Of a DNA stretch of 64,000 bases, positions 45,624-56,930 are shown piece after piece. The stretch comes from Euphorbia lathyris (Eukaryota > Streptophyta > Magnoliopsida > Malpighiales > Euphorbiaceae): positions 42,441,501-42,505,500 of the forward strand of contig NC_088918.1 of NCBI RefSeq assembly GCF_963576675.1, read 5' to 3'. Positions within the stretch are counted from its first letter, which is position 1; each line of letters opens with the position of its first letter. Both the position numbers and the translations under genes were made by a program. The notes below the pieces were generated by a model, which made no database searches, was not told the origin of the DNA, and saw nothing but the letters and a program-made list of their open reading frames with translations.

Positions 45624-48412
45624 CTATTTCTTTTTCTTGTGTTGAGACTGACTTCGCTCATGCTGAGCTCTAGCTGTTTTATCTTTCTCCCCCGTTTTGT
45701 CAGCATCAGGAGGAGGAAGTTTGAAAGCATCAGTTAAGACAGCTCGAGTCAGTTCTTTAGACAGCTCCTTAAGTTTGTCAGCGCTTTCATTGACGCCGTC
45801 AAAGATGGCAACTCCATCAGTTGATACCTCTGCGGGTATGTTGAGGTCAGCTGCACTGAGCATATTGACGCTAAACGCTTGAGCTTTGCCTTGCCAGATG
45901 AGAGCTTCAGTAAGACCAGCAAAGATTTGGTGAAAGGTCTTCAAAAGAGCTGTGTCATAATACTGACGTTGAATGTTGTTATGCCGAATGTGGTTGAAAG
46001 TTTGTTGTATGATCGACTGCATCTCGTGCTGTTTCAGTGCGTCAGTATCCATTTCTTGCTTATTCAGATTAAGCAAGCGAATAGCCTCACCTATTTGCTC
46101 TATTGAGCACGGATTGTAAGAAACCATTTGCTCATTTGTCTTAAGTTGCTCGGTGTGAAGCTGAGCAAAAAGCATCTTTACTTCAAATGAGGTGGCATAG
46201 TCGGTGTTTACAGCTGACAATTTCTGAACTTATTGTTGTAAAGAGTTCAAGTGTTGCACGGTTGTCAGCTGGATCTCAGCCAGCTTGGCTATTGAATCCT
46301 GCTTAGCTTGCTGTGCTTGAAAAGATATGATGACGTTCAGCAAGTCTTTGAGTCCCTTAACTTCGTTGAGAAGCTGAGTGACTTGGGAAAGCTGGGTGGT
46401 CTCAAGAATTGAAGAGCCAGCAGCAGGAGGAGTAGATTGTTGAAGGTCTCGGATTAATGCTTGCACTGAGTCAATGATCTTTTTGTCGGACTCAGTGGCA
46501 TTCAGATAGCTTTGTGAGCCTTCAGGGACATCAGTGTGACCGGAAGGAAAAGGAGTGAAAGGAGTGACCTGGTCAGTGACTGGAATAGCATTCTCAATCT
46601 GCACTTGAGTTTTAGGTATAGTTGATTGATCGGCAGAGAGTTGAGTTGGAGAAGTGGTAATCCGAATACTATCTGTGCTGACAGCAGAAGTGTGTGGAGT
46701 CAGCACCATGCTTGAAGAAGTAGCATTCACAGTAATCGGTTCAACCTAACTGGTTGAAGTGGCGGAAGCATTTTGGTCGGCATGTTCCTGTTGAGAAGAA
46801 ACAGAGGCTTACTTTTCTAATGGCGCCGATACAGTAGAGGAAGTTGATGGACGTTTGAAAAACTTGAGTTTGACGGTAGAAGGGTCCTTAGTTGTCTTTG
46901 AGAGGACAAAGTCAGGAAGAGTTGGTGGTTGCACAGGAGGTTCACTGACTAGCTTCTCACTGGCCTTGACCAACTTTCGCCTTCTACGAGGTGGAGTGAC
47001 AGTATGATCAGGTTCTCCTGAGTGAGAAGGGGAAGATTCTTGTTGCTCAGTATGAGGCTGGTCAGCTTGCTCTTCAGCTGGATCAACAGTGTGTTGGTCG
47101 AGTACTTGCTCAACTCCAGCAGCCAACTCAGTATCGGCATGCTCAACCTCATTCTCACTGGCTGTTTCCTCAGAGTCCTCAGCGTCATCCTGACCGCTGG
47201 CTTCTTCTTCCTCTTCCTCTAAGCTATCACCATCAAGTTCTTCTTCAACTTGGGAGATAAAATGATCATCCAGTTGTACATCGGGCTCATCATCCTCAGC
47301 TACAGTACCTTGACACTGGGTGAAGTGAGAGTCACCCGGTACAACGAAATCAGTTGGTATAGCGTTGAGGGGAGTCAGTGTAGAAGGTTTCTACTTATTC
47401 TGAGGTTGCTCAGTAGTTTCCTCAGTTCCAGGCTCACCTTGCCTGCTTCGTTTCTCAGCCGACTTTCCAGCTGACTTCTGCCTTTTTGCTGGAGACTCAA
47501 CGTTTTTAGAAGGAGTCTCAGCAGTTTTCCTTTTGTGGGAAGCTGGGGCCTTAGTCCGTCGCCCTTTCTTTGGCTCAGCAGTTCCCTCAGCTTGGCCAGC
47601 AGCAGCAGCAGCTTTTCCTTTCTTCAAAGGCTGTCCAAATTTTAGAGCTCTCAGCGAGGCTGCTGTGATCTCAGTTCCTCGAGTCATCTCCTCACCTTCG
47701 AGGTCAATTTTATGGTCGATGAGGATTCTGGTGATGAGTGATCCAAGCCGCATTGTGCCAGTGCTTCGAAGGAAACCAGCAACGAGAAAGACCGGCATGT
47801 TGATGGGAGTGTACGTCAGCATATGCCATATAAAGCACTGCTCGAAATTTGTTGCTGATGTGGTGCAGTTGATCTTTGGGTAGATAAAATAGGTCAGCAA
47901 ATAATGAGCCATCTTTTGGTTCTGACCCATTGATGAGGCTGAGACTTCTCCTGAGTGGCCCTCAGGTTTGCAGAAGTTTTGTTCATACCCAGTGCCATCC
48001 TGATCTCCCGATCTTCTCAGCCTTGCTCCTTCAGTTTTTAGCTTGAGAAGATTTCCTATGTAGAGAGGATTGATGAAGATGGTTTTCTCTTTCACCACAG
48101 TGCATAGGTAGTCAGTGTTGTCATTTGCAACTTTGAGGTTGTGGTAAAATTCCCTCACAAGGTCAGGGTAAGTATAATCCCTTACTGAAAATAGTCCAGT
48201 CCATCCATTATGTGAAATCCACTTGAGGGCTCAACTTTCCATTCGCGGACATTCTCAAAGACCTTGGAGTAGGTCCTGACCTTTACGGGTTTTCCCTGAC
48301 CAGAGGTTTGGCCAGCTTGTCCTTTGCTGGGTGTTAGAGGATTCCTTGTAGGTTCATCGGAGCTGGACTTTTGGTGGCCGGCACCGGAGGTATTGTAGGA
48401 AACCTTAGTCAT
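45624..48412 (-). pseudogene. Element C additional ORF (env-like)
   Basis: Most likely start is the ATG at 48412 (MTKVSYNTSGAG). Pieces: 48412-48182, 48158-47391, 47126-46809, 46730-46230 and 46220-45624, separated by frameshifts and stops. The domain shows REFYHNLKV, YLLTYFIYPKIN, FIWHMLTYTPIN and GSLITRI. A strongly basic stretch follows (KKGRRTKAP, HKRKTAE, AKRQKSAGKSAEKRSR), like a nuclear localisation signal, then Gln/Glu-rich and coiled-coil-like regions. No membrane segment seen. Confidence 0.7.
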
Positions 48413-48650
48413 GGTTTTAGGATGGGAAAGCTTAGATGGATTTTTAGAGAGAAGGAATTGTCTTTGCTTGAGAGTTCGATAAGCGTAAAGAATAAAAATG
48501 GGGAATTTCCCATTATTTATAGAGGTAATGTGTGGTGTGGATTTAATCGAATCCATGTGTCAGTTTTGCCTTGGGATTTTGAACCGACAAAGATCCTGGC
48601 ATTTATGACACATACGGCGTATACGTCATCCTAGGGCTATACGCGTGCTA
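48413..48650 (-). promoter_or_regulatory. Candidate internal promoter of the C aORF
   Basis: TATAAATA (minus) at 48521-48514, 102 bp before the ATG. The block CCTAGGATGACGTA at 48635-48622 lies 108 bp further upstream, matching the layout in D. Confidence 0.55.
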
Positions 48651-48884
48651 TTGCATTTATTCTAACGGATATAACACTCAACGTTTAGAATACTAATCGT
48701 TTGATATTCTGAGTGGTCAGTACTGCATAAAGAAATGATTTTTTTAAGTTTAAGTTTAAACTAATTTACTCAGTGTGCAAGTTTACTCAGTATTTGATGT
48801 TCAGTCAGTTTCGATGAGTTACTCAGCGAACAATTAATCATTCAGCATAGTAATTCACTCAGCATGCATATTTAGTTTAGGAAT

Positions 48885-50414
48885 TTACTGAAGAGGATTA
48901 AACATACCAATAGCTTCTCTCAGTATGCTGAACTGCTCACGGGCCAATGGCTTCGTGAAGATATCCGCAAGCTGTTCGTCCGTTGGGACAAAGGTCAGCT
49001 TGATCTCACCCTTGAGTACATGGTCTCTAATGAAGTGATGTCTGATGCTGACATGCTTCATTCTGCTGTGTTGAATTGGGTTCTTTGAAAGATCAATTGC
49101 ACTTTTGTTGTCACATTTGACTTCAATTGTCTTCGTTTGAACACCATAGTCTTCAAGCTGTTGCTTAATCCATAGGACTTGAGCAACACAGTGACTAGCA
49201 GCAATGTACTCAGCTTCAGTGGTAGACAAGGCTACTGACGCCTGCTTTTTGCTGAACCAGGATACAAGACAGCTTCCTAAGAAGTGACATCCTCCAGAGG
49301 TGCTTTTACGTTCTAGCTTATCCCGTCCATAGTCAGCGTCAGTGTATCCGATGAGTGTAAAATCATGAGTATTTGGATACCATAAACCTGCGTTCACTGA
49401 GCTTTGCAAATATCTAAGGATTCTTTTTACAGCAATGTAATGAGATTCCTTAGGGTTAGATTGATATCTAGCACAGTAGCATACTGAAAACTGAATGTCC
49501 GGTCTACTGGCTGTTAAGTAAAGTAGAGAGCCTATCATACCTCGATATAATTTGCTGTCTACTGACTTACCATTCTCGTCAGCGCAGAGGACAGTGTCAG
49601 TGCCCATAGGAGTGGATATTGGCTTGCAATTTTCCAAATCATATTTCTTTAATATCTCCTTGGCATACTTGGCTTGACTGATGAAGATGCCATTCTTTCC
49701 TTGTTTAATTTGAAGACCGAGGAAGAAGTTGAGTTCTCCCATCATGGACATTTCAAACTCAGTCTGCATTTGTTTGCTAAACTCCTTGCACATTGATTCG
49801 TTAGTTGCACCAAATATTATATCATCAACATAAATCTGGGCCAGCAGGGTATCTTTACCCTTTTTCTTAATGAATAAGGTTGTATCAGCTTTGCCCCTGA
49901 CGTAATTTCTAGTCAGCAGGAAACTGGTCAGCCTCTCATACCAAGCACGTGGTGCTTGCTTGAGGCCGTACGGAGCCTTTTTGAGTTTGTAAACATGGTT
50001 TGGGAACTTAGGGTCCTCAAAACCTGGAGGTTGATTTACATAAACCTCATCGTTTATAACTCCATTAAGAAATGCACTTTTGACATCCATTTGGAATAAT
50101 TTAAAGTTCATGTAAGATGCATATGCACATAGAATTCTAATTGCCTCTAGCCTTGCCACTGGGGCAAAGGTCTCACCGTAGTCAATACCTTCTTGCTGAC
50201 TGTAGCCCTGAGCTACAAGCCTTACTTTGTTCCTGACTACATTCCCTTGTTCATCCATCTTGTTTCTAAAGACCCATCTTGTTCCGATGGTCTTTTGACT
50301 CTTTGGATGAGGCACTAGCTCCCACACATCGTTTCTTCTGAATTGATCGAGCTCCTCTTGCATTGCGTTCATCCAGAATTCATCGTACTCAGCTTCAGCG
50401 AAATTCTTCGGTTC
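48885..50414 (-). pseudogene. Element C reverse transcriptase and RNase H
   Basis: Copia RT with [37 protein letters not shown] and the catalytic YVDD ([11 protein letters not shown]). RNase H follows with [30 protein letters not shown] and [11 protein letters not shown], ending at a TAA. 495 codons are open; a TAA at about 50415-50417 separates it from the upstream linker, so it cannot be made as part of the polyprotein without readthrough. Confidence 0.88.
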
Positions 50415-50760
50415 TTAAACTGAGACGAAAGCAACATTGCTGAGGTACTTCCTGAGTTGATTCCTCATCATCAGGGTATTCCTAGCAGAATCAAGGATCG
50501 CACTCTCTGAGTGCCCTCTTGGGATCCTTATCTCTTTAGGTAGATTCATGTCTTGTGCTGTTTCTGTTTCAACAATCTCTGCAGAAGTAGATGGGTCAGT
50601 AAAAGTAATCTTAGGTTCACTCTTACTCTTGGTCAGCCTTTTGGTGAATGACTCAGTAGCTGGTTCTTGGTCAGCGGTGGTTACTGAGTGTGGAATCATC
50701 TTCGGTCAGCGGCTGGTATCTACCTGCAGGGTCAGTTTCATCGAACTCTACATGTACTGA
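50415..50760 (-). pseudogene. Element C integrase-RT linker
   Basis: Frameshifted piece with PKEIRIPRGHSESAILDSA and [16 protein letters not shown]. The same words occur in D at 56580-56700. A frameshift near 50700 separates it from the integrase. Confidence 0.75.
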
Positions 50761-51632
50761 CTCTTCTAAAACTTGAGTTCGCTTATTAAAAACTCTGTAT
50801 GCTTTGCTGTTTGTTGAGTAGCCCAAAAAGATAGCCTCATCAGCTTTTGAATCAAACTTTGCTAAGCTATCTTTGGTATTTAAAATAAAACATCTACAGC
50901 CAAAGGCACGAAAGTATCCAATATTGGGCTTTCGTCCTTTCCAAAGTTCATAGGGGGTTTTCTTTAATATAGGTCTAACTAGAGCCCTATTAAGAATATA
51001 GCATGCTGTGTTAACAGCCTCTCCCCAAAAATACTTTGGAAGCCTATGCTCATCCAGCATTGTCCTGGCTATTTCAACCAGAGTTCTGTTCTTCCTTTCT
51101 ACAACCCCATTTTGTTGAGGTGTTCTAGGAGCAGAAAAATTGTGGTCAATGCTGCTGGCTTTACAGAATTCAACAAACTTTTGGTTTTTGAATTCTCCAC
51201 CATTATCACTACGGATGTGAGCTAATTTTAGGTCTTTTTCATTTTCATTTTTTCTAACCAAATTTGAAAATGTCTCAAAGGTTTCATCCTTGCTGGTCAG
51301 CAAGATGACCCACGTATACCGAGAGAAGTCATCTACAATGACCAAGGAAAATCTTCTTCCACCCAGACTCAGCGGCTGGACTGGACCAAAGAGATCCAAG
51401 TGTAGCAACTCTAACGGACGTTTAGTTGAGACAATATTTTTGCTGTGAAAAGATTGTTTGGTTTGTTTTCCAGCTTGGCAAGCGTGGCATAATTTATCTT
51501 TTTCAAATTTAAGTTCAGGCAATCCCTCAACCAATTGCTTTCTTGCTAGTTTGCCCAGGAGGTCCATGCTTACATGACCAAGTCTCCTGTGCCATAGCCA
51601 GGAATTTTCTTCCTTTGATACTAAGCACACAG
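50700..51632 (-). pseudogene. Element C integrase
   Basis: Zinc-binding region [13 protein letters not shown] with CHACQAGKQ. Core: LHLDLFGPV (first Asp), IRSDNGGEF (second Asp), NGVVERKNRTL (Glu). Then ELWKGRKPNIGYFRAFGC and the C-terminal FLGYSTNSKAYRVFN. About 310 codons are open; a frameshift at about 51632 separates it from the protease. Confidence 0.87.
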
Positions 51633-52018
51633 TTTTTGAAAACTTTTTTCTCTAAGTCTAGTATAAAGACATTATCTATTCGAGGGGCAGTTAATATTAA
51701 CTCATTTGTTTTACCCTCGTATATTTTACATCCAGTAGCATCAAATATAACTTTTCTCCCATTGTCACATAGTTGAGCTACGCTGAGTAAGTTATATTTA
51801 AGTCCGCTGACTAAGGAGACAGATTCAATAGTAGGATTACCTTCGATGGTTCCTGACCCTACTATCTTACCCTTCTTATTGTCTCCAAAACTTACACTTC
51901 CTCCTCGTTTACGCTCAAACGTGATGAACTGAGTTTCATCACCCGTCATATGCCTTGAGCATGCGCTGTCAATATACCACATCTTTGACTTCTCGGCACA
52001 TCTCAGGCTTACCTGCAT
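51632..52018 (-). pseudogene. Element C protease
   Basis: Copia aspartic protease, active site WYIDSACSRHMTGD with the catalytic Asp present. Then GSVSFGDNKKGKIVGSG. It lies in a different frame from gag, whose frame stops at 52024-52026, so pol expression would need a shift. A frameshift at its end loses the integrase frame. Confidence 0.82.
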
Positions 52019-52023
52019 TGTAA

Positions 52024-53754
52024 CTAGTTACTTTTAGGTACCCAATTCTTTTTGGGTCCTTGCTTGTTAGGTGCAACAGGTAAAGCATCATATTTTATTT
52101 TATGGCGACATACATGGACAGTATGGCCATTCTTTCCACAAAAGTCACAACTGACCTTCTGTTTAGGATGTTTCACTGACTTGTCAGCACCCCAGTGCTG
52201 AGCGTGCCAGCACACCTTAGTGGTGTGTCCTAACTTCCCACAAAAGTCACACTGGACTTTTCGCTGGGGATTCCATCTCTGCTGAGTACCTTGGTACTGA
52301 GTTCTCAGAGGACTGTTTCTTTTATTTGGAACCTTTAGTTGGTTCTGGATAGCTGTGACGTCCTTACTCAGTTTCTTTGAAACTGACTGGACTTCAGAGA
52401 CAGACTCATGTATGATCTTCATGTTATCATGCAGAGTTGTATTGTCCTGAAGAAGGAATCTGAGGTCACTCAGTTTGACCTCTTCCACTTCGTCACAGCG
52501 CCTGCTGAGTGCTCTAACTTTCTTATTACACTTCTTGACAAGTGTATAGAGATCACTCAGGGCATTAACCATATCGTTTCTGAGCTGGGGAAGAGAAATT
52601 ACCTCATTTGATTGCTCCTCGTCATCTGATAGGTCAGCATGCTCAGAGACGCATGGCTCAGCAAGTTCGTCAGCCATGAAGCATATCTTCGCTGACTCGG
52701 TGGCCTTAGTTTCTGTAGATGAAGACTCATCACTGTCGCTCCAAGTAGCCACCATTGCCTTCTTCCCACTCTTCTTTTCTTTCCTCAGTGTGGGGCAGTT
52801 TGACTTAATATGGCCAGTTTGATGGCACTCAAAGCATGTAATTGGCTTTGAGCTGTCCTTTTTGTATTTGCTGTCGCTTGAGTCAGCTTTATACTTATCA
52901 AACTTTCTGTAAGGCTTCTTTGAGTATTTGTCATTTTTCCTGAATAGCCTTTTCATCTTCCTTGTGAACATAGCCATCTCCTCATCATCAGTTGAGCTCC
53001 CGTCAGTGGAGTCAGCTTTCATGACAAGGGATTTCTGCTTCTTGTCTTCAGATTTTTCCTTCACCTCAAAGTTTTTCAAGGATATCTCATGGGTCAGCAA
53101 TTAACCGATGAGTTCGTCATATTTGTAGGTGGTTAAATCCTGAGCTTCCTCAACTGCTGTCTTCTTTGCTTGCCAGTCTTTAGGAAGACTCCTGAGTATC
53201 TTTTTGACTTGTTCTTCCTCAGTGAAGATTTTCCCAAGTCTCTTGAGCTCATTAATGATGTTGGTAAACCTTGCATTCATGTCTGAAATGCCCTCATCAT
53301 TGTTCATCTCGAACAGCTCGTACAGTCTCATCTGCTGATTCACCTTGGACTCCTTTACTTTATTGGTTCCCTCGTAGGTGACTTCCAGCTTTTTCCAGAT
53401 CTCTTGTGCCGACTCACAACCTGAGATTTTATTATATTCTGCAGCATCGAGCGCACAGTGAAGCATATTGATAGCCGAAGCGTGATTTTGAAGCTTCTTA
53501 AGATCATCCTCTGTCCATTTGGCCTCAGCTTTTACAACTGTTTGGCCAGCCACAACCTCGACAGGTACAAATGGGCCTTGGACTATAGATAGCCAGGCAC
53601 TCATGTTTGTAGCCTGAATGAAGTTTTTCATCCTATTCTTCCAGAAGGTATAGTTTGACCCGAAGAATAGGGGAGGCCTAGTAATGGACAGCCCCTCAGG
53701 CAGTATTTGAGTTGTTTGGTTTCCAGGGAGAAACCGAGTGCTGTTTTCGCCCAT
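52024..53754 (-). pseudogene. Element C gag, one internal stop
   Basis: ATG at 53754 just downstream of the primer site. 217 codons of the copia gag domain (PPLFFGSNYTFWKNRMKNF, ALDAAEYNKISGCESAQEIW, ILRSLPKDWQAKKT), then TAA at 53098-53100 where D has Ser, then 358 codons. Three zinc knuckles CX2CX4HX4C: CFECHQTGHIKSNC, CDFCGKLGHTTKVC and CDFCGKNGHTVHVC. A coiled-coil-like stretch lies between the first and second. Confidence 0.87.
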
Positions 53755-53802
53755 GGTAGGGATCAGCTCAAGGTTGTTAGACCTTTTAAAGTGAGCTTTT
53801 AA

Positions 53803-53814
53803 GCTCTGATACCA
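53803..53814 (-). other. Element C primer-binding site (tRNA-iMet)
   Basis: TGGTATCAGAGC on the minus strand, two bases inside the 5' LTR boundary at 53817. Confidence 0.85.
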
Positions 53815-53816
53815 CT

Positions 53817-55152
53817 TGTTGGTCCCTTGTAAGGTTGCAAGTATAGTTCCAAGGGGGGGTTAGGAACTATTTAAACTTTTTTGCAATTAGGGCAGACTTC
53901 TTTTTCTAAGGAAAAAGGTTTTAACAGCGGCGCTGAGTAAACAGTAAGATATTGGCTTAGTCAACTGGTGACTAGGTCAGTTTCTTAGCTTGAGTCAGGA
54001 GATAGCACTTAGAGTCTATTCCTGAGCTCAGACGTTCAACGCGCACAACTCAACTTGACCTCTTTACTTGGTCAGTTTTTGGTTATTATAAGCAAGCAAT
54101 ATATATAAGGAGTTAAAGGTAAGAAATACTTCACTCAGCAGATTTATCCAGGTTCGGCTTCTTCTAAGCCTACGTCCTGTCCCCGGAACACGTTCCGAGA
54201 TTTCGAATCCTCTACTGAGCTCTTTAAAGGTAGAGCCTCAAACCTTTTACAATCTTAGCAACTAAGTATGACAAGAGTACCTTCCTCTATACCTCTACTC
54301 AATCCTAATCTCTCGCTGAGTACTAAAACCGAGTACTCAGCCTCTCCTTTCTATCTCTAGAAATTATAAGTGTTTTGTCCTATACAAAGATTTGCTAAGA
54401 CACTTTAGACGATTGAAACAATCACTCTAGACTTTTACACAGATATAAGAATTGTAGTGTAAGATTTGTTTTGCTTCTTTGCTTGCAGAACTTGTGTAGA
54501 AATTTGGTCAGCGTAATGGCTTGATCAAGTTCTGTGTGGAGTGAAGCTTCTGATGGCACTATTTATAGAGACGTTTGGGCATCGGTCATTTCGAATTTCA
54601 AAATAACCGTTGGAGGGAAACGGCTACATGTCGTTGTCATCCTGACTTGCTCAGAGCTCTCGGCCAATCAGAATTGTGTATCTTCTGTCCTCGGTCAGCT
54701 CAGCAGACTGTCTCTCCTTTTATGGTAAAGTCAACTGGACAGCACACTGTGTCGTCTGAACTTTACCCAAAGTAGAAATACTTTGTCTGGAAGTTTTCAT
54801 TTGCCAGCTGCTGTCTTGTATGCTTTGTTGAGACTACTCAGCAGCTTCATCTTGAAGTTGTTCCCGAAGGTCTTCTAGATCATTCTTTTGCTGAGTTGCG
54901 TTTTGTTCAAAACGGCAACGTCTTGACAAACGCAGGCCGAGTTGTACTGAGTTGTTTGACTTGGGCCTTGACTTCCGTATTGGGCTTGTGCCTTCTAATT
55001 CTTGTGTCTTATAAACAATTTAACTCAACATTGAACAAACATATTAGTAGAATAAATCAAAGCATTTAAACTTAGTGTGTTTAGAATATGTATTTTAATT
55101 ATACTTAAACAATTTTGTCAAATCAAAATTTATGTGGAAAGGTGTTTCAATA
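53817..55152 (-). repeat. Element C 5' LTR
   Basis: 1336 bp; TATAAATA (minus) at 54567-54560. The outer end reads TATTGAAAC instead of TGTTGAAAC. Confidence 0.9.
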
Positions 55153-56627
55153 AGCTTGATCTCACCCTTGAGTACATGGTCTCTGATGAAGTGATGCCTA
55201 ATGCTGACATGCTTCATCCTGCTGTGTTGGATTGGATTTTTGGATAAGTCAATGGCACTCTTGTTGTCGCATTTGACTTCGATTGTTTTTGTTTGTACTC
55301 CATAATCCTCCAGCTGTTGTTTAATCCATAGGACTTGTGCCACACAGCTTCTAGCAGCAATGTACTCAGCTTCAGTTGTTGATAAGGCCACTAACGACTG
55401 TTTCTTGCTGAACCAAGACACTGGACAGCTTCCGAGGAAATGACATCCTCCTGAGGTGCTTTTACGCTCCAGCTTGTCTCGTCCATACTCAGCGTCAGTG
55501 TATCCAATGAGTGTGAAGTCATTTGTGTTTGGATACCATAAAACTTCATTTACTGAGCAATGCAAATATCTAAAAATTCTTTTCACAGCTATATAGTGAG
55601 ATTCCCTGGGGTCAGCTTGATATCTCGCACAGTAACATACTGAGTACTGAATGTCTGGCCTACTAGCAGTTAGATAAAGTAGAGAGCCAATCATACCTCG
55701 ATATAACTTGTTGTCTATGGACTTACCTTTCTCGTCAGCGCAAAGCACAGTGTCAGTACCCATTGGGGTAGATATGGGCTTACATTCTTCCATATCAAAT
55801 TTCTTCAATATTTCTTTGGCATACTTAGTCTGACTGATGAAGATGCCATTCTTTCCTTGTTTAATTTGAAGTCCAAGGAAGAAGTTGAGTTCGCCCATCA
55901 TTGACATCTCAAACTCAGTTTGCATCTGTTTGCTAAATTCCTTGCACATAGACTCATTAGTAGCACCAAAGATAATATCATCTACGTATATTTGTGCCAG
56001 CATGGTATCTTTACCCTTTTTCTTAATGAATAAGGTTGTGTCAGCTTTTCCTCTGACATAGTTCCTGGTCAGCAGGAAACTGGTCAGCCTTTCGTACCAA
56101 GCACGTGGTGCTTGCTTTAGGCCATAGAAAGCCTTTTTGAGTTTATAAATGTGGTTTGGAAATTTTGGATCTTCAAACCCTAGAGGCTGACTAACATAAA
56201 CCTCTTCGTTTATAACTCCATTAAGAAATGCACTTTTAACATCCATTTGGAACAACTTAAAGTTCATAAAGCTAGCATATGCACATAATATTCTTATTGC
56301 TTCTAATCTAGTTACAGGTGCAAAGGTCTCACCATAGTCAATACCTTCCTGCTGACTGAAACCTTGAGCTACAAGTCGAGCTTTGTTCCTGACTACGTTT
56401 CCCTGTTCATCTAGCTTATTTTGGAATACCCACTTTGTTCCTATGGTCTTTTGATTCCTAGGTTTTGGCACTAAATCCCATACCTCATTTCTCTTGAATT
56501 GATCAAGCTCTTCCTGCATCGCATTGATCCAAAATTCGTCGTGCTCAGCGTCGGTGAAGTTCTTTGGTTCATGGACTGAGACGAACGCAACATTACTGAG
56601 ATATCTCCTGAGTTGATTTCTGGTCAT
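55153..56627 (-). pseudogene. Element D reverse transcriptase and RNase H, interrupted by C
   Basis: Open from 56627 with [30 protein letters not shown] and YVDD ([11 protein letters not shown]). RNase H follows with [16 protein letters not shown], where the second Asp of the usual TDADY is Glu. The frame reaches KGEIKL and is cut by element C at 55152; it continues at 43743. Confidence 0.88.
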
Positions 56628-56930
56628 CAGGGTGTTCTCAGCAGCATCAAGAATGGACTTTTCTGAGTGTCCTCTTGGAATTTTGATCTCTTTTGGCAGT
56701 GTTGAGTTTTAAGAAGCAGGTGCTTCAACAATCTCTGCAGTTTTAGAATGGTCAGCAAAGGTAATTTCAGGTTCGTTTTTACCTTTGGTCAGCCCGTGTG
56801 GTAATGACTCAGCGGCTCCATTTTGGTCAGCGGAAGCTGAGCATGGGTCATCTTCGGTAGGCTGACTTATCTTCCCTGCAGGGTCAGTTTCATCGAACTC
56901 AATATGAACGGACTCTTCTACAACCTGAGT
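56628..56930 (-). pseudogene. Element D integrase-RT linker
   Basis: Contains [18 protein letters not shown] and Glu/Ser-rich sequence, with a TAA near 56711. Bounded upstream by the TGA at about 56931 that ends the integrase frame. Confidence 0.7.

Larger units (their letters stand above)
43744..55152 (-). mobile_element. Element C: Sirevirus-type Ty1/copia element inside D
   Basis: Complete minus-strand element, 11.4 kb, with 1336-bp LTRs at 53817-55152 (5') and 43744-45079 (3'), and AGCTT at 43739-43743 and 55153-55157. LTRs differ by about 17 bases by eye, near 1.3 percent. gag, protease, integrase, RT, RNase H and aORF are all present but broken by stops and frameshifts. The outer end of the 5' LTR is TA instead of TG (minus reading), a change after insertion. 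Confidence 0.9.

Noticed and set aside
48860..48900. SIRE1-type stop readthrough between pol and aORF
   Set aside because: Pol ends in TAA followed by about 470 bp with further stops before the aORF ATG; the readthrough context reported for SIRE1 is absent. D is the same.
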